The notes: generated from the letters alone by a model not told the origin. Counted from the stretch's first letter, positions 42,832 through 52,257 are shown. The stretch: DNA of 64,000 bases from Coriobacteriia bacterium (GCA_009785705.1 WQVS01000001.1:1-64000); one strand, 5' to 3'. Made by a program: numbers and translations.

Positions 42832-44236
42832 TTTTATCTATCTAGACCAAGCTGCGACTAGCTGGCCAAAACCGCAAGCTGTCGCTGATACCATGCTTGA
42901 TGCCCTGAATATTCCTGGTAGCCCCAGTCGCAGTGCGCATATAGGAGCACGGAGGGCAGAGCAGCTACTGACTCAATCACGGAAAACAGCCGCAGCATTT
43001 TTGGGAGTAAAGAATCCTCATAACTTAATTTTTGTCCCGGGTGCGACCTTTGGATTGAATGTGGTTCTTAGAGGTGCTTACCAGCAGTTTTCAAATACGC
43101 GTAACAAAAACATAGTTAGTGAAAATGCTAAGAATGCCAAGAAAGATGTTAGCACCTCAGGCGCTACAGCTGCCATCGCGAGCATTGCTTACAGTGGTGG
43201 CGAACACAATGCTGTCACGCGCACCCTAGCAGAATGTGTACAAGCTCAGAAATCTGTTCAGGACCTTAATCGAAATCAAGTCAAGACAGAAGCAGAAACA
43301 GAAATCGAAGCAGAAGCAAAAGCAGAAGCAAGAAATTCTCAAGCACTCATTGAAATCCCCCTAGAATCTAATGGACGACTTTGCCTTAGGCGTACTGAAG
43401 AAATACTTAAAGATACGCGTCCCTTCGCTTTTGTTTGTCAGCATGCCTCTAATGTTACGGGCATTATTAATCCTATTGAGAAGATTGCCCAGGTATGTTC
43501 AAGGCTAGATATTGCCCTTATTGTTGATGCTTCGCAGACTGCAGGGCATTTGCCTATGCAGTTAGACGACCTAGCTCAGATAGGCATGAGTGCTTGGGTA
43601 TGTCCGGGGCACAAGGGCCTTATGGGACCAGCAGGAAGCGGTCTCGTATACTTAGCAGAAAACTTTAAGCCGCGCCCGCTAGTGACGGGTGGTACAGGTA
43701 GCGGTGAACACTTCATTGATTATGGTGACGAATGCGACACTATAGAGCGACCCGCTGATTACGAGGCAGGAACCCTGGCGCTTCCAGCAATAGCAGGACT
43801 AGCAGCAGGAATATCTTGTATAGCTGAAAGCTTTGAGGAAGATTCCTGTTATGTCAACGGACTGACGGAGCAAATGCTAAATGGTCTTGCAAGCATTAAG
43901 GGGATACAAATCTTAGGCCTACCTTGTGCTGATGGCAAAGAGGACATCCAGGCCCAAGGTAATAGCCATTCTTCCTATCGCCTGCCGCTGGTCTCAATTG
44001 TGGCAGATGACATTCCCTCGAGTGAACTCGCCTTTCTGCTAGATGCTCGCTACATAGCAGCGCGTGCAGAATTTCATTGTGCACCTCTTACTCATAGGTA
44101 CCTAAACACCTACCCCGATGGGGCTCTGCGTCTTAGCTGGAACGTCAGTAATGCTCCCAGAGAAATCGAGGCGGCCATAGCTGCCATCAAGGAAATAGTG
44201 AATTGCAAATCAAGGGATAGTTATGTGCATGACTGA
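42824..44236 (+). CDS. Cysteine desulfurase-like PLP enzyme (aminotransferase class V)
   Basis: About 470 residues. It begins FIYLDQAATSWPKPQAV; the PLP lysine is in CPGHKGLMGPAGSG (~264) and a catalytic-type Cys in EFHCAPLTHRYLNT near the C-terminus. It resembles the cysteine desulfurase group also found in selenium/molybdenum loci. Two insertions, one Asn/Lys/Ser-rich (~92-118) and one Glu/Ala-rich (TEAETEIEAEAKAEAR), enlarge it. It overlaps mobA-fdhD and probably supplies sulfur to FdhD; selenium handling is possible but unproved. A start four codons earlier is possible, but GAGGGA is spaced better for this one. Confidence 0.87.
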   Translation: MPDFIYLDQAATSWPKPQAVADTMLDALNIPGSPSRSAHIGARRAEQLLTQSRKTAAAFLGVKNPHNLIFVPGATFGLNVVLRGAYQQFSNTRNKNIVSENAKNAKKDVSTSGATAAIASIAYSGGEHNAVTRTLAECVQAQKSVQDLNRNQVKTEAETEIEAEAKAEARNSQALIEIPLESNGRLCLRRTEEILKDTRPFAFVCQHASNVTGIINPIEKIAQVCSRLDIALIVDASQTAGHLPMQLDDLAQIGMSAWVCPGHKGLMGPAGSGLVYLAENFKPRPLVTGGTGSGEHFIDYGDECDTIERPADYEAGTLALPAIAGLAAGISCIAESFEEDSCYVNGLTEQMLNGLASIKGIQILGLPCADGKEDIQAQGNSHSSYRLPLVSIVADDIPSSELAFLLDARYIAARAEFHCAPLTHRYLNTYPDGALRLSWNVSNAPREIEAAIAAIKEIVNCKSRDSYVHD

Positions 44237-44317
44237 CCTTTGCTTGCAAATAGGACTTCAGCAGCAAGGAAATAGCTTTGCTATTGCTTAAAAATATTTT
44301 AGAGAGTATATGAACTA

Positions 44318-44346
44318 TTGTGTCAATTGAGTAAAAGGCTTAGAAT
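44318..44346 (+). promoter_or_regulatory. Promoter of the formate dehydrogenase operon
   Basis: TTGTGT and TAGAAT are separated by 17 nt, with the same geometry as the tup promoter. The predicted +1 (44353) is again the first base of the shared leader. The ~80 bp upstream, after the aminotransferase gene, hold nothing else I can name. Confidence 0.6.
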
Positions 44347-44352
44347 GGTTAC

Positions 44353-44593
44353 TAGTGTGTAGATGCTTGCTTTTTCAGAAGTTTTCTACTTTTAATGTGC
44401 CGCCCTTCAAATGCTAAAGGCACCCTACATAGGTAACATGCGTAGTTCGGATAACTGCGTTTGTATATAAAGTTTCTAGGTTACGATTTTTGTGAGAAGA
44501 AAGGACTCACTACCTGCAAAAATTATGCCAGTGCGAAGCTGGATGATTTCTGTCAAATTTCATTTTGCGGGTAAACCATGAAACAACTGAATA
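44353..44593 (+). ncRNA. Conserved leader RNA of the fdh operon, copy 2 (candidate riboswitch)
   Basis: Second copy of the leader found before tupA. Block A is at 44353-44370 and TTTTCTACTTT at 44382-44392. Block B is 44441-44488 (one difference from copy 1: TTTCTAGG for TTTCTCGG), C is GAAAGGA-N7-CCTGC (44499-44517) and D is AACTGAATA (44585-44593). It differs from copy 1 in spacer lengths (A-to-B 88 nt here, 115 nt there) while keeping a stem in each spacer. The start codon of fdhA lies 43 nt after block D, with AAGGAG well exposed. Confidence 0.65.
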
Positions 44594-44635
44594 TTTGGTT
44601 CTTAAATGAACTGCATCTTCTTGGAAGGAGAATGT

Positions 44636-47600
44636 ATGCACGAGATGACTCGTCGTAATTTCCTTAAGGTGCTCGGTGCTGCTTTCGCAGTAAGCTCGTT
44701 GACTGGTTTAGCTAAACCAAAGACCGGCTTTGCTGCTGGAGCAGAAACTCTAGAGTTCCGTATTAAGGATGCCACAGAGACAACTTCAATTTGCTGTTTC
44801 TGTAGTTTAGGCTGTGGCGGTATCGCTTCAGTTGTAGAGGGGAAACTAGTTTCCTTTGAGGGTGACCCAGATAGCCCCATTAATGAGGGTGGTCTGTGTT
44901 CTAAGGGTGCTGCGCAGTTTAACGTGGTCAATGTTTATAATCCAGAAACAGGCGACATGACTCTTAACCCGAAACGTTTGACAAAGCCCAAGTATCGCGC
45001 AGCAGGCGCAAGCGAATGGGAAGAAGTCGAATGGGATTGGATTATCAGGCGCATTGCAGAAAAGGTTAAAGAAACGCGCGATGCAAGCTTTGAAACCATC
45101 AGTAATGGAGTCACCGTAAATCGTACGCAGGCAATTGCGCACCTTGGTTGTGGCGCACTGCCCTGTGAAGATTTGGGCCCACTTCAAAAACTGCAACGTG
45201 CACTAGGCATTATTTATATTGAGCATCAAGCTCGCCTGTGACACAGCTCAACTGTTGCCGGTCTTGGCAACTCGTTTGGGCGCGGTGTAATGACAAATCA
45301 CTATACTGATATGCAAAACACCGATGTCTTTATTGTCTGCGGTTCAAACAACGCAGAAAATCATCCCGCTAGCATGAGGCACGTTAATCGTGCGCGTGAA
45401 AAGGGTGCAAAGCTCGTCGTTATTGACCCGCGCTTCACCCGTACGGCTGCTACTGCGGATCATTACTACCAGATGCGTTCTGGAACTGATATTGCGCTCT
45501 TCGGTGGAATCATCAACTACCTTCTGCAAAATGACCTGTACAACAGATCTTATGTAGAAGAATATACAAACGCATCGTATCTTGTTAATCCAGAATATGA
45601 CTTCTCAGACGGTATGTTCAGTGGATTTTCAGGGGAAGAAGGTCCAGCAGCCTACGATAGAGCTAGCTGGAGCTATCAAATTGAAGGTACGACAGAATGG
45701 GATACCTCAGAAGACGGACAATATGCCTGGGTAGCAGGTGAGGGTGTGCCAGAATTTACGACACCCGCTGTACCTGAGGTTAAAAAAGATCCCAGCATGC
45801 AAGACCCAAACTGCGTTATGCAGCTCATGAAAAAGCACTATGAGCGCTACACGCCAGAAACGGTGTCACGTACCGTCGGTATGTCAGAATCAGATTTCTT
45901 GGAAATCTGTGAAATCTACGCAAGTACTGCAGCAGATGACCGTAGCCTAAATTGGCTGTATGCCATGGGTATTACTCAACATTCAAAGGGCTCGCAAAAT
46001 GTACGCGCGAAATCAATGATTCAATTGTTGCTGGGCAACATGGGTATTGCTGGTGGTGGTATTGCAGCACTACGTGGTAAGTGCAATATTCAAGGTTCAA
46101 CAGACTTTGGTCTACTGCACAACATTTTGCCTGGTTATAATCCTGTGCCATCAGAGGGTGGAACGCCTACTCTGCGTGCCTATAATGAGGGCACAGCACA
46201 CAGCGGATTCTGGGCAAATAGACCACGTTTCATAGTGTCAAAACTCAAAGAATTCTGGGGCGACCATGCAACGATAGACAATGATTACTGCTTTGACTAT
46301 CTGCCAAAGCTCGGCTCAAAGACAAACTACTCCTTCATGGAAATCTTCGAGGAAGCACATGCGGGCAAAATCAAAGGCCTTTTCTCTTGGGGTATGAATC
46401 CTGTAGTAGGTGGACCGAACTCTAATCGTACTCGTGGTGGTCTTGCAAAACTTGATTGGCTAGTCAGTGTTGATGTCTTTGAGAATGACACCTCTAACTT
46501 CTGGTCAGTACCACTTGAAGAGGGTGGAGAAGCGACTCCGGAAAGTATCGATACAGAAGTATTCTTGCTTCCAGCAGCTTCACACATTGAATCAGAGGGA
46601 ACCATCACTAACTCTGGCCGTTGGGCACAGTGGCGTTATGCTGCCCTTAATCCCATAGGTGAAGCCTTGCGTGACGGTGAAATCATGACCCGTCTTTTCC
46701 GCGCTTATCAAGAGGTCTATGCAGAGGGTGGAGTATTTCCAGACCCCATCATGAACTTGACCTGGGATTATGTTGATGAAAATGGAAACTTTGATTCGCG
46801 TAGAGTTGCTCAGGCAATTAACGGTTACACCGTTGAAGATAGACAGCTGCTTTCTGGCTTTGGTCAACTGCAGGCAAACGGTACGACAGCCTGTATGAAC
46901 TGGATTTACTCTGGCTATTACAGTAACAATGAAGATCCCTTGAATCCTGCTGTTCAGCCTTGCGGTGCACGCGATGCAAGTGATAGAACGGTATCAGGAC
47001 TTGGGGGCGGACTAAAGCAGTTCCCGCAATGGGCTTTTGCTTGGCCACTTAATCGTCGTATTGTATACAACCGTGCTTCGACGCATAAGGACACAGGACT
47101 TGCACGTAATCCTGAAAGAATCCTCGTGCAGTGGAACGGAAACAATTGGGATAGAAACGACGTGCCAGACTTTGCTTTCCAGAGACCCGTGGGTACTGAC
47201 CCAGTGATAGGGGAACCGACCTTTGAGGGAATCCATCCAGAAAACTGTCCTGCCTTCTTTATGAACGCAGAGTATGTTGCGCGCCTCTTTGCGCCTGGCA
47301 TGGTCGATGGACCCTTTGCAGAGCATTATGAACCCTACGAATCTCCCATCAATAATCCGCTGTCAGGACGCCAAAACATTCCTACGGCACTTGTTTTCGA
47401 AGAAGCAAGCAGACTAGGCACTGCAAGCGAGTTCCCCATTGTCGCAACGACTTGGCGTGTAGTAGAGCATTGGCAGAGTGGTACCATTACCCGAAATTTG
47501 CCTTATCTAGGCGAAGCTATGCCGCACATGTTTGTTGAAATTTCTGAAGAGCTTGCTGAGGAAAAGGGCATCTCAACAGGGGACAGGGTAGAGGTCTTTA

Positions 47601-47824
47601 ACAATCGAGGAGTCGTTGAAGTATATGCCATGGTGACAAAGCGCATGAAGACCTTGAAGGTTGACGGCAAAAATGTTCACCAACTAGGCATGCCTTGGCA
47701 CTGGGGTCAGGTTGGCATGGCTCGCGGGGCAAGTGCAAATACGCTTACACCGAGCGTAGGAGACGGAAATACCTTTATCCCGGAATACAAAGCATTCCTG
47801 GTAGATATCAGGAAGGTGGGGTGA
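44636..47824 (+). CDS. fdhA: Formate dehydrogenase catalytic subunit, selenoprotein (Tat-exported)
   Basis: Molybdopterin oxidoreductase oxidising formate outside the membrane; 1062 residues if the in-frame TGA at 45239-45241 is read as selenocysteine 202. The context ...EHQARL-U-HSSTVAGL is the normal active-site sequence of FDH-N selenoproteins, and a SECIS hairpin follows. The twin-arginine signal is TRRNFLKVLGAAFAV, the 4Fe-4S motif CCFCSLGCGG with CSKG, and GNMGIAGGGIAALRGKCNIQ binds the cofactor. The C-terminal Moco domain is present to LGMPWHWGQ. I chose the ATG 5 nt after AAGGAG. It begins the fdhA-B-I-E-mobB run behind the conserved leader. Decoding needs selABCD genes, not in this window. 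Confidence 0.93.
45239..45271 (+). promoter_or_regulatory. Selenocysteine codon and bacterial SECIS hairpin
   Basis: The UGA is followed after 12 nt by the stem GTTGCC/GGCAAC with apical loop GGTCTT. The GGUCU loop on a short helix just downstream of UGA is the element recognised by SelB in bacterial formate dehydrogenase mRNAs. Confidence 0.88.
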
Positions 47825-47829
47825 TGTAG

Positions 47830-48789
47830 ATGGCTAGTAGTATAGCGATTTTATTTGATGCTTCAAAATGTACCGGCTGCAAGGGCTGTCAGGTTGCTTG
47901 TAAGCAATGGAACCAACTTCCCGCACCGCTGGACTTCGGTGACGCACCCTTTTCTGGGTCCTATGAATCTCCTGCGGAGAACTCGGGTGATACGTGGCTT
48001 AGGGTAACTTTTGATGAGATTGAACCCAGAGAAGACGAAGTAACGATTGCCTTTGGTAGAGACGCCTGTAGACATTGTGCGGATGCGCCCTGTGTTAGCG
48101 TCTGCTCTTCAGGGGCATGCCACAAAACCAGTAATGGTGCTGTAGCTATTGATTCATCGAAGTGCTTTGGTTGCCAGTATTGCATCGCAGCCTGTCCCTT
48201 TGATTCGCCAAAGTTTTGTGAGCGCGAGAAAAAGGCTAAGAAGTGCAGTCTTTGTCAGGACCGTTTGCAAAATGGACTTACTCCCTCGTGCATGAAGTCA
48301 TGTACAGCAGACGCACTTGATTTTGGGGCAAGGTCAGACATGATTGCAAAGGCTCAAAGAAGGGCACTGGAAATCAAGTCAAAGTTCCCCAATGTTGAAG
48401 TCTATGGCGTTAATCAAATGGGTGGTCTCGGAGTAATCTCCATCCTTCCCTTTGGGGCGGACAGCCACAGAGAAATGGTGAACCCGCAAGCACCGCTTAT
48501 GACACAGATAGGGAACATGCTTCCTACTGTGGCAGGCGTAGGTGTTCTAGGTGCTTTAGGAGTAACAGCACTGGCCTTTATGGGTGGTCGTGGTTCAGGT
48601 TACAGCGAAGAGCAGTACACCTATGACAATGTTCGCAGGGTTACCTGTGATGGTGGTAAGCCCATGGATCCTAATGCTCCTATTGTGAAACTTGGATTGA
48701 AAAAAGAAGAGAAGGCCGACACAAAAGAAGTTAAAGCAAGCAAGAAGACGGTAAAGGCTTCCGAAGGTGAGGTGAAGAAAAATGACTAG
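47830..48789 (+). CDS. fdhB: Formate dehydrogenase iron-sulfur subunit
   Basis: Electron-transfer subunit of 319 residues with four 4Fe-4S clusters: CTGCKGCQVACKQWN, CRHCADAPCVSVC, CFGCQYCIAACPFDSPKFC and CSLCQDRLQNGLTPSC. A single membrane helix (LPTVAGVGVLGALGVTALAF) near residue 235 anchors it, and a Lys-rich tail follows. It passes electrons from FdhA to the cytochrome b subunit. It starts 5 nt after fdhA and overlaps the next gene by 8 nt. Confidence 0.93.
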   Translation: MASSIAILFDASKCTGCKGCQVACKQWNQLPAPLDFGDAPFSGSYESPAENSGDTWLRVTFDEIEPREDEVTIAFGRDACRHCADAPCVSVCSSGACHKTSNGAVAIDSSKCFGCQYCIAACPFDSPKFCEREKKAKKCSLCQDRLQNGLTPSCMKSCTADALDFGARSDMIAKAQRRALEIKSKFPNVEVYGVNQMGGLGVISILPFGADSHREMVNPQAPLMTQIGNMLPTVAGVGVLGALGVTALAFMGGRGSGYSEEQYTYDNVRRVTCDGGKPMDPNAPIVKLGLKKEEKADTKEVKASKKTVKASEGEVKKND

Positions 48790-49459
48790 GTATATTAGAC
48801 GTCATAATTTCTGGGCTCGCTTCGTGCATTGGGCATATGCCGTTTTTGGTATTGTTTTGCTTATTACAGGCCTAGCTCTTTTCGTGCCAGGATTAGGTAA
48901 GGTTTTAGGGTTTGAAGTTTTGCAGGCCTCATCTTGGGTGCACAGAATTGTGGGAATCCTTTTTGTAGCAGTGCCGATTATTGGTTACCTTGCAAAGCCC
49001 AGCAACTTGAAGCACATTTTCCAAAATCTGTTCCGCAGGTGGGATAAGGATGATGTTGACTTCATGAAGTTCTTCCCGCTTTACCTGTTTAATCCTAAAA
49101 AGTACCATATGCCAAAGCAGCACTATATTAAGTCAGGACAAAGAGCATCTGACATTGTTATGTACCTGCTTATCTTGATATTTATGATTTCTGGTGTCTT
49201 GATGCTTATCGGTACGGGCATTCTTCCTGTGTGGATTTTCGCTATTGCGAAGTTTGCTCATCAGATTGCCTTTGTTATCTTTGCCATTCTTTTGGTGGTG
49301 CACATCTTCTTGGGTGCAGGAATCTTCCAGCCTTATCGCCGCTTGCCGCGCGGTATGTTCGGAGACGGACTTGTTTCAGAGTCTGATGCGCTGTATCACT
49401 GGGGTCACTGGGCAGAGGAAGAGCTTGCCAGTGGCGAAAATGTTGTAGAAAAGTCTTAA
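48782..49459 (+). CDS. fdhI: Formate dehydrogenase cytochrome b subunit
   Basis: Four-helix membrane cytochrome b (gamma subunit), 225 residues. Haem-ligand histidines are plausible in RHNFWARFVHWAYA, ASSWVHRIVGIL, FAHQIAFVIFA and LVVHIFLGAGIFQPYRR. It takes electrons from FdhB to the quinone pool. A 10-bp hairpin follows before fdhE. Confidence 0.92.
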   Translation: MTRYIRRHNFWARFVHWAYAVFGIVLLITGLALFVPGLGKVLGFEVLQASSWVHRIVGILFVAVPIIGYLAKPSNLKHIFQNLFRRWDKDDVDFMKFFPLYLFNPKKYHMPKQHYIKSGQRASDIVMYLLILIFMISGVLMLIGTGILPVWIFAIAKFAHQIAFVIFAILLVVHIFLGAGIFQPYRRLPRGMFGDGLVSESDALYHWGHWAEEELASGENVVEKS

Positions 49460-49523
49460 GTGTTTGTTGGTGGCTGCTAGAGTCACAGACAGCAGGCAAC
49501 TAGCTTAAGTTTTTCTGAAGTGT

Positions 49524-49558
49524 GCGGGTCACTGAGTCCTACCTTCTTAGTGACCCGC
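49524..49558 (+). promoter_or_regulatory. Hairpin between fdhI and fdhE
   Basis: Perfect 10-bp stem GCGGGTCACT/AGTGACCCGC with a 15-nt loop and no U-tract. It probably sets the expression ratio between structural subunits and maturation factors by protecting the upstream mRNA or slowing polymerase. Confidence 0.55.
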
Positions 49559-49576
49559 CTGTCGAGAGGGGCGCAT

Positions 49577-50122
49577 GTGATTGTCCAAACAGACATAGAT
49601 TCGATTAAGAGATATCGCGATAGACTAGGTGAAGAACTGTATGAACATCTAGCCGAATTGTGGTTTGAAAGTGAGAAAAATCCTGACCTACAGACAGAGA
49701 AGAGCATCGGGAAGTCAGATGTCACTGAGTCAGCCCCAGTGGACTTTGCTGCTGAAAAAGGTGACTGTCCTCTCTGTGGTTATGGAGCAGAGATGGGAAT
49801 ATTGCTTGACTCAGGAAAAGAGACTGAGGGAAGTGCGCGAAAGCTGTGGTGTGCCTACTGCGAGCACGTGTGGAATTATGAAAGAATTCGCTGTACGCGT
49901 TGCGGAACGCGTAACCAGGACGCTTTGAGCTATCACTTTGACGAAGATGATAGTGCACGCAGAATTTACTACTGTAGTGAATGTCAGGGAACCCAGAAGG
50001 TTCTTAATGAAAAGGACTTAGAAAATCCAGCAGAGGTTGACCTGCGTCTTGAGGGCATTTTGATGGAAGGCCTTGAGCAGGCTGTGCAAGAACACTGTGC
50101 CGACAAAAGAGGAGCCGATTAA
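49577..50122 (+). CDS. fdhE: Formate dehydrogenase accessory protein FdhE
   Basis: Maturation factor of about 181 residues with the double zinc-ribbon of FdhE: CPLCGYGAEMGIL, LWCAYCEHVWNY, RCTRCGTRNQD and YYCSECQGTQKV. It is thought to act on the FDH subunits before export. I chose the GTG after GAGAGGGG because an earlier GTG would translate through the preceding hairpin. The N-terminal domain is shorter than in enterobacterial FdhE. Confidence 0.88.
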   Translation: MIVQTDIDSIKRYRDRLGEELYEHLAELWFESEKNPDLQTEKSIGKSDVTESAPVDFAAEKGDCPLCGYGAEMGILLDSGKETEGSARKLWCAYCEHVWNYERIRCTRCGTRNQDALSYHFDEDDSARRIYYCSECQGTQKVLNEKDLENPAEVDLRLEGILMEGLEQAVQEHCADKRGAD

Positions 50123-50126
50123 GGCC

Positions 50127-50675
50127 GTGGCAGAAAATGGTAGCGATAGAATGATTCCTGTTATTTCGCTGGTGGGGCGTAAAAATTCTGGTAAAACCAC
50201 CTTTATCTCGTCTCTGATACCGTTGCTTGAAGCAAGGGGTTTTAGAGTCGCCTGTGTCAAACAGCACAAGCATGATGTGCCTGTTGACATTGTAGGTAAA
50301 GATTCTTGGCTGTATTCTCAGGCTGGTGCAAGTTGTTCGATTATGTCGACATCAAAGCAGTTATCGCTGGTGCACCAGCGTGAACAGATGGCAGACCTTG
50401 AAGAGTTATCCTGTATTGCTGCCCAATCAGGATGTAACATCTTGCTGGCTGAAAGCTTTAACAGCTCTCCCTGTATCCGGGGGGTAGAGCGCTATGTAAT
50501 CGCGCGGAAGGAAAGGCTTGAAGAGCCTCGTTTTTCGCCTGAGCAATGTAGCGGAATAATCAGTGATGACCCTGTTCTTGCTGAGCAGTGGAGACAGGCA
50601 GGAAGTCTTGTGTTTGAGCTGAATGAAGTAGAAAGTTTCGCAAATTTCCTCTGCGAAGAATACGGCACCTATTAA
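50127..50675 (+). CDS. mobB: Molybdopterin-guanine dinucleotide biosynthesis protein MobB
   Basis: P-loop GTP-binding adaptor, about 182 residues, that assists MobA. Seen are SLVGRKNSGKTTFISSLI (Walker A), VACVKQHKHDVPVD and LLAESFNSS. It starts at GTG four nt after fdhE, with GGAG upstream; the ATG eight codons later is the alternative. It ends the formate dehydrogenase run. Confidence 0.85.
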   Translation: MAENGSDRMIPVISLVGRKNSGKTTFISSLIPLLEARGFRVACVKQHKHDVPVDIVGKDSWLYSQAGASCSIMSTSKQLSLVHQREQMADLEELSCIAAQSGCNILLAESFNSSPCIRGVERYVIARKERLEEPRFSPEQCSGIISDDPVLAEQWRQAGSLVFELNEVESFANFLCEEYGTY

Positions 50676-50865
50676 AGCTCATTTTGCAACTTAAAGGGAG
50701 GTTTGCGAAATGGATGTTTTGAGGCGCCTTTTCAATACATCCTAAATATCCCTGTTTTCATAAAAAATGCGCACTACAACGCTTGTCCCCGTAGATAATG
50801 TCTAGTAAACTTGTCCGTAATATGTGTTGTCATGAAAATGAAGCGTACGATATGGGGAAGATGCT

Positions 50866-52179
50866 ATGAAGTTAGTTCATGCACTGATTGATGCGTTTAG
50901 GAACAGTCGAACTAGGGCCAGAGCAATCATTTGGCTCGGAACAGTTATGACTGCGCTTATGCTTGTAGTTGCCTTAGGTGTTAGTGTTACTACTACCTAT
51001 TGGTTCTGCGCAGCAGTATGTCACTATCCACAATGGGATACGGTGACCTCTTACGATAATTCAACTCACACAGGTGTTGCCTGTATTGCTTGTCACAAGC
51101 AGCCAGGTGGAGATCCAATCTCATTCCTTCTCTTTAAAGTTGAAGCTCTTCTAAAGATGCCTCCATCAATTGCGGGAACAGTAGAGATACCACTCAATCC
51201 GCTGAGTGATCTCGCCATGAATCCGGCAAAACAGCCCAGTAAATACTGTACTCAGTGTCACAGGATGGAGAACCGCGGTGGACTTAATCAGCGCGGCGAA
51301 ACCAACACAAGTGACGGCATTATCATGGATCACTGGGCACATACAGACTTAAACATCTCTTGTACTGCCTGTCACAACCGTGTAGGTCACTACCAAGGTG
51401 GCGACTGGGTGAATGTACATGAGCCTACAGAGTATGCTCCTGGTAGATTTAATCAACCTGATCACGATGACTTTATGCTAATGACTGCTTGTTATCGCTG
51501 TCACCGCTTTGATGAGCATGACGGTCAGCTAGTAAGTACTCCTTATCCAATCGGTCAGTTCCCTGGTGCTACAGGTGAATGTTCAATTTGTCACACGAGC
51601 TACTTTGACTTGATTCCTGACAATCACCGCGTACCTCGTTTTGTTGAAGATATCCATGGTCCTTGGGCAATGGAGATTGAAGAAAATGTAAGAGACTTCA
51701 TTGATGGTCCGCGCCCGACTTACAATGACCAAGTAAACAAAAACACAGATGTAGAGTCACTGGCACTGCGTGGTGTGCCTAATGTGCGTGCTATTAACTA
51801 CTGCTATACCTGTCACACAACAAGATTCTGTGATGACTGCCATGGTGGAATCAGAATGCCTCACCCTGCTGGCTACTTCATGCAACCACACGTTGATGAT
51901 GCTAGAGATTATCCAGACAGTTGTGCAATCTGCCACGTAACGTCTGCTGTGAATGACACACAGGCAGCGACAGGCAACAGAGGAGAAATCACTGATGCTT
52001 CGACCTGTAGTGCTTGTCACCACGGATATCCAAACCTTGACTGGGACTTCGACACTGAAGTCAGCTGGGAATGGATTGGACACATTCCTGCAACGCAACA
52101 GCTAGGTGCAACGGTCTGCTTCGACTGTCACTCGCCAACATCATGTGCTGTATGCCACGTAGGACTGAACCAAGACTAG
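50866..52179 (+). CDS. Membrane-anchored multihaem cytochrome c
   Basis: 437 residues with one N-terminal membrane helix and an extracytoplasmic domain carrying eleven CxxCH sites (CIACH, CTQCH, CTACH, CYRCH, CSICH, CYTCH, CDDCH, CAICH, CSACH, CFDCH, CAVCH). One CAAVCH (Cx3CH) lies just after the helix, where NapC/NrfH-type quinol dehydrogenases have their first haem. It could carry electrons between the quinone pool or formate dehydrogenase and an outside acceptor. No terminal reductase gene is adjacent. GGGGAAG precedes the ATG, and a separate transcription unit is likely. Confidence 0.9.
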   Translation: MKLVHALIDAFRNSRTRARAIIWLGTVMTALMLVVALGVSVTTTYWFCAAVCHYPQWDTVTSYDNSTHTGVACIACHKQPGGDPISFLLFKVEALLKMPPSIAGTVEIPLNPLSDLAMNPAKQPSKYCTQCHRMENRGGLNQRGETNTSDGIIMDHWAHTDLNISCTACHNRVGHYQGGDWVNVHEPTEYAPGRFNQPDHDDFMLMTACYRCHRFDEHDGQLVSTPYPIGQFPGATGECSICHTSYFDLIPDNHRVPRFVEDIHGPWAMEIEENVRDFIDGPRPTYNDQVNKNTDVESLALRGVPNVRAINYCYTCHTTRFCDDCHGGIRMPHPAGYFMQPHVDDARDYPDSCAICHVTSAVNDTQAATGNRGEITDASTCSACHHGYPNLDWDFDTEVSWEWIGHIPATQQLGATVCFDCHSPTSCAVCHVGLNQD

Positions 52180-52211
52180 AGACCGCTAGCTAATTCCACT
52201 GTAAGGGGGAT

Positions 52212-52251
52212 AGGCGCCTACACTTCGGGACTTCCCGCACTGTAGGCGCCT
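52212..52251 (+). terminator. Strong hairpin ending at the start codon of the radical SAM gene
   Basis: An 11-bp perfect stem AGGCGCCTACA/TGTAGGCGCCT with an inner CGGG/CCCG helix, followed by TTTATT and directly by ATG. It has the form of an intrinsic terminator for the cytochrome gene. However, GGGGGA just before the left arm and the ATG just after the right arm would be brought together if the hairpin forms. Confidence 0.7.
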
Positions 52252-52257
52252 TTTATT

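Noticed and set aside
45239..45289. Reading the interrupted formate dehydrogenase as a pseudogene or frameshift
   Set aside because: Both halves are in the same frame, the interruption is a TGA in the known selenocysteine context, and a GGTCT-loop hairpin follows.
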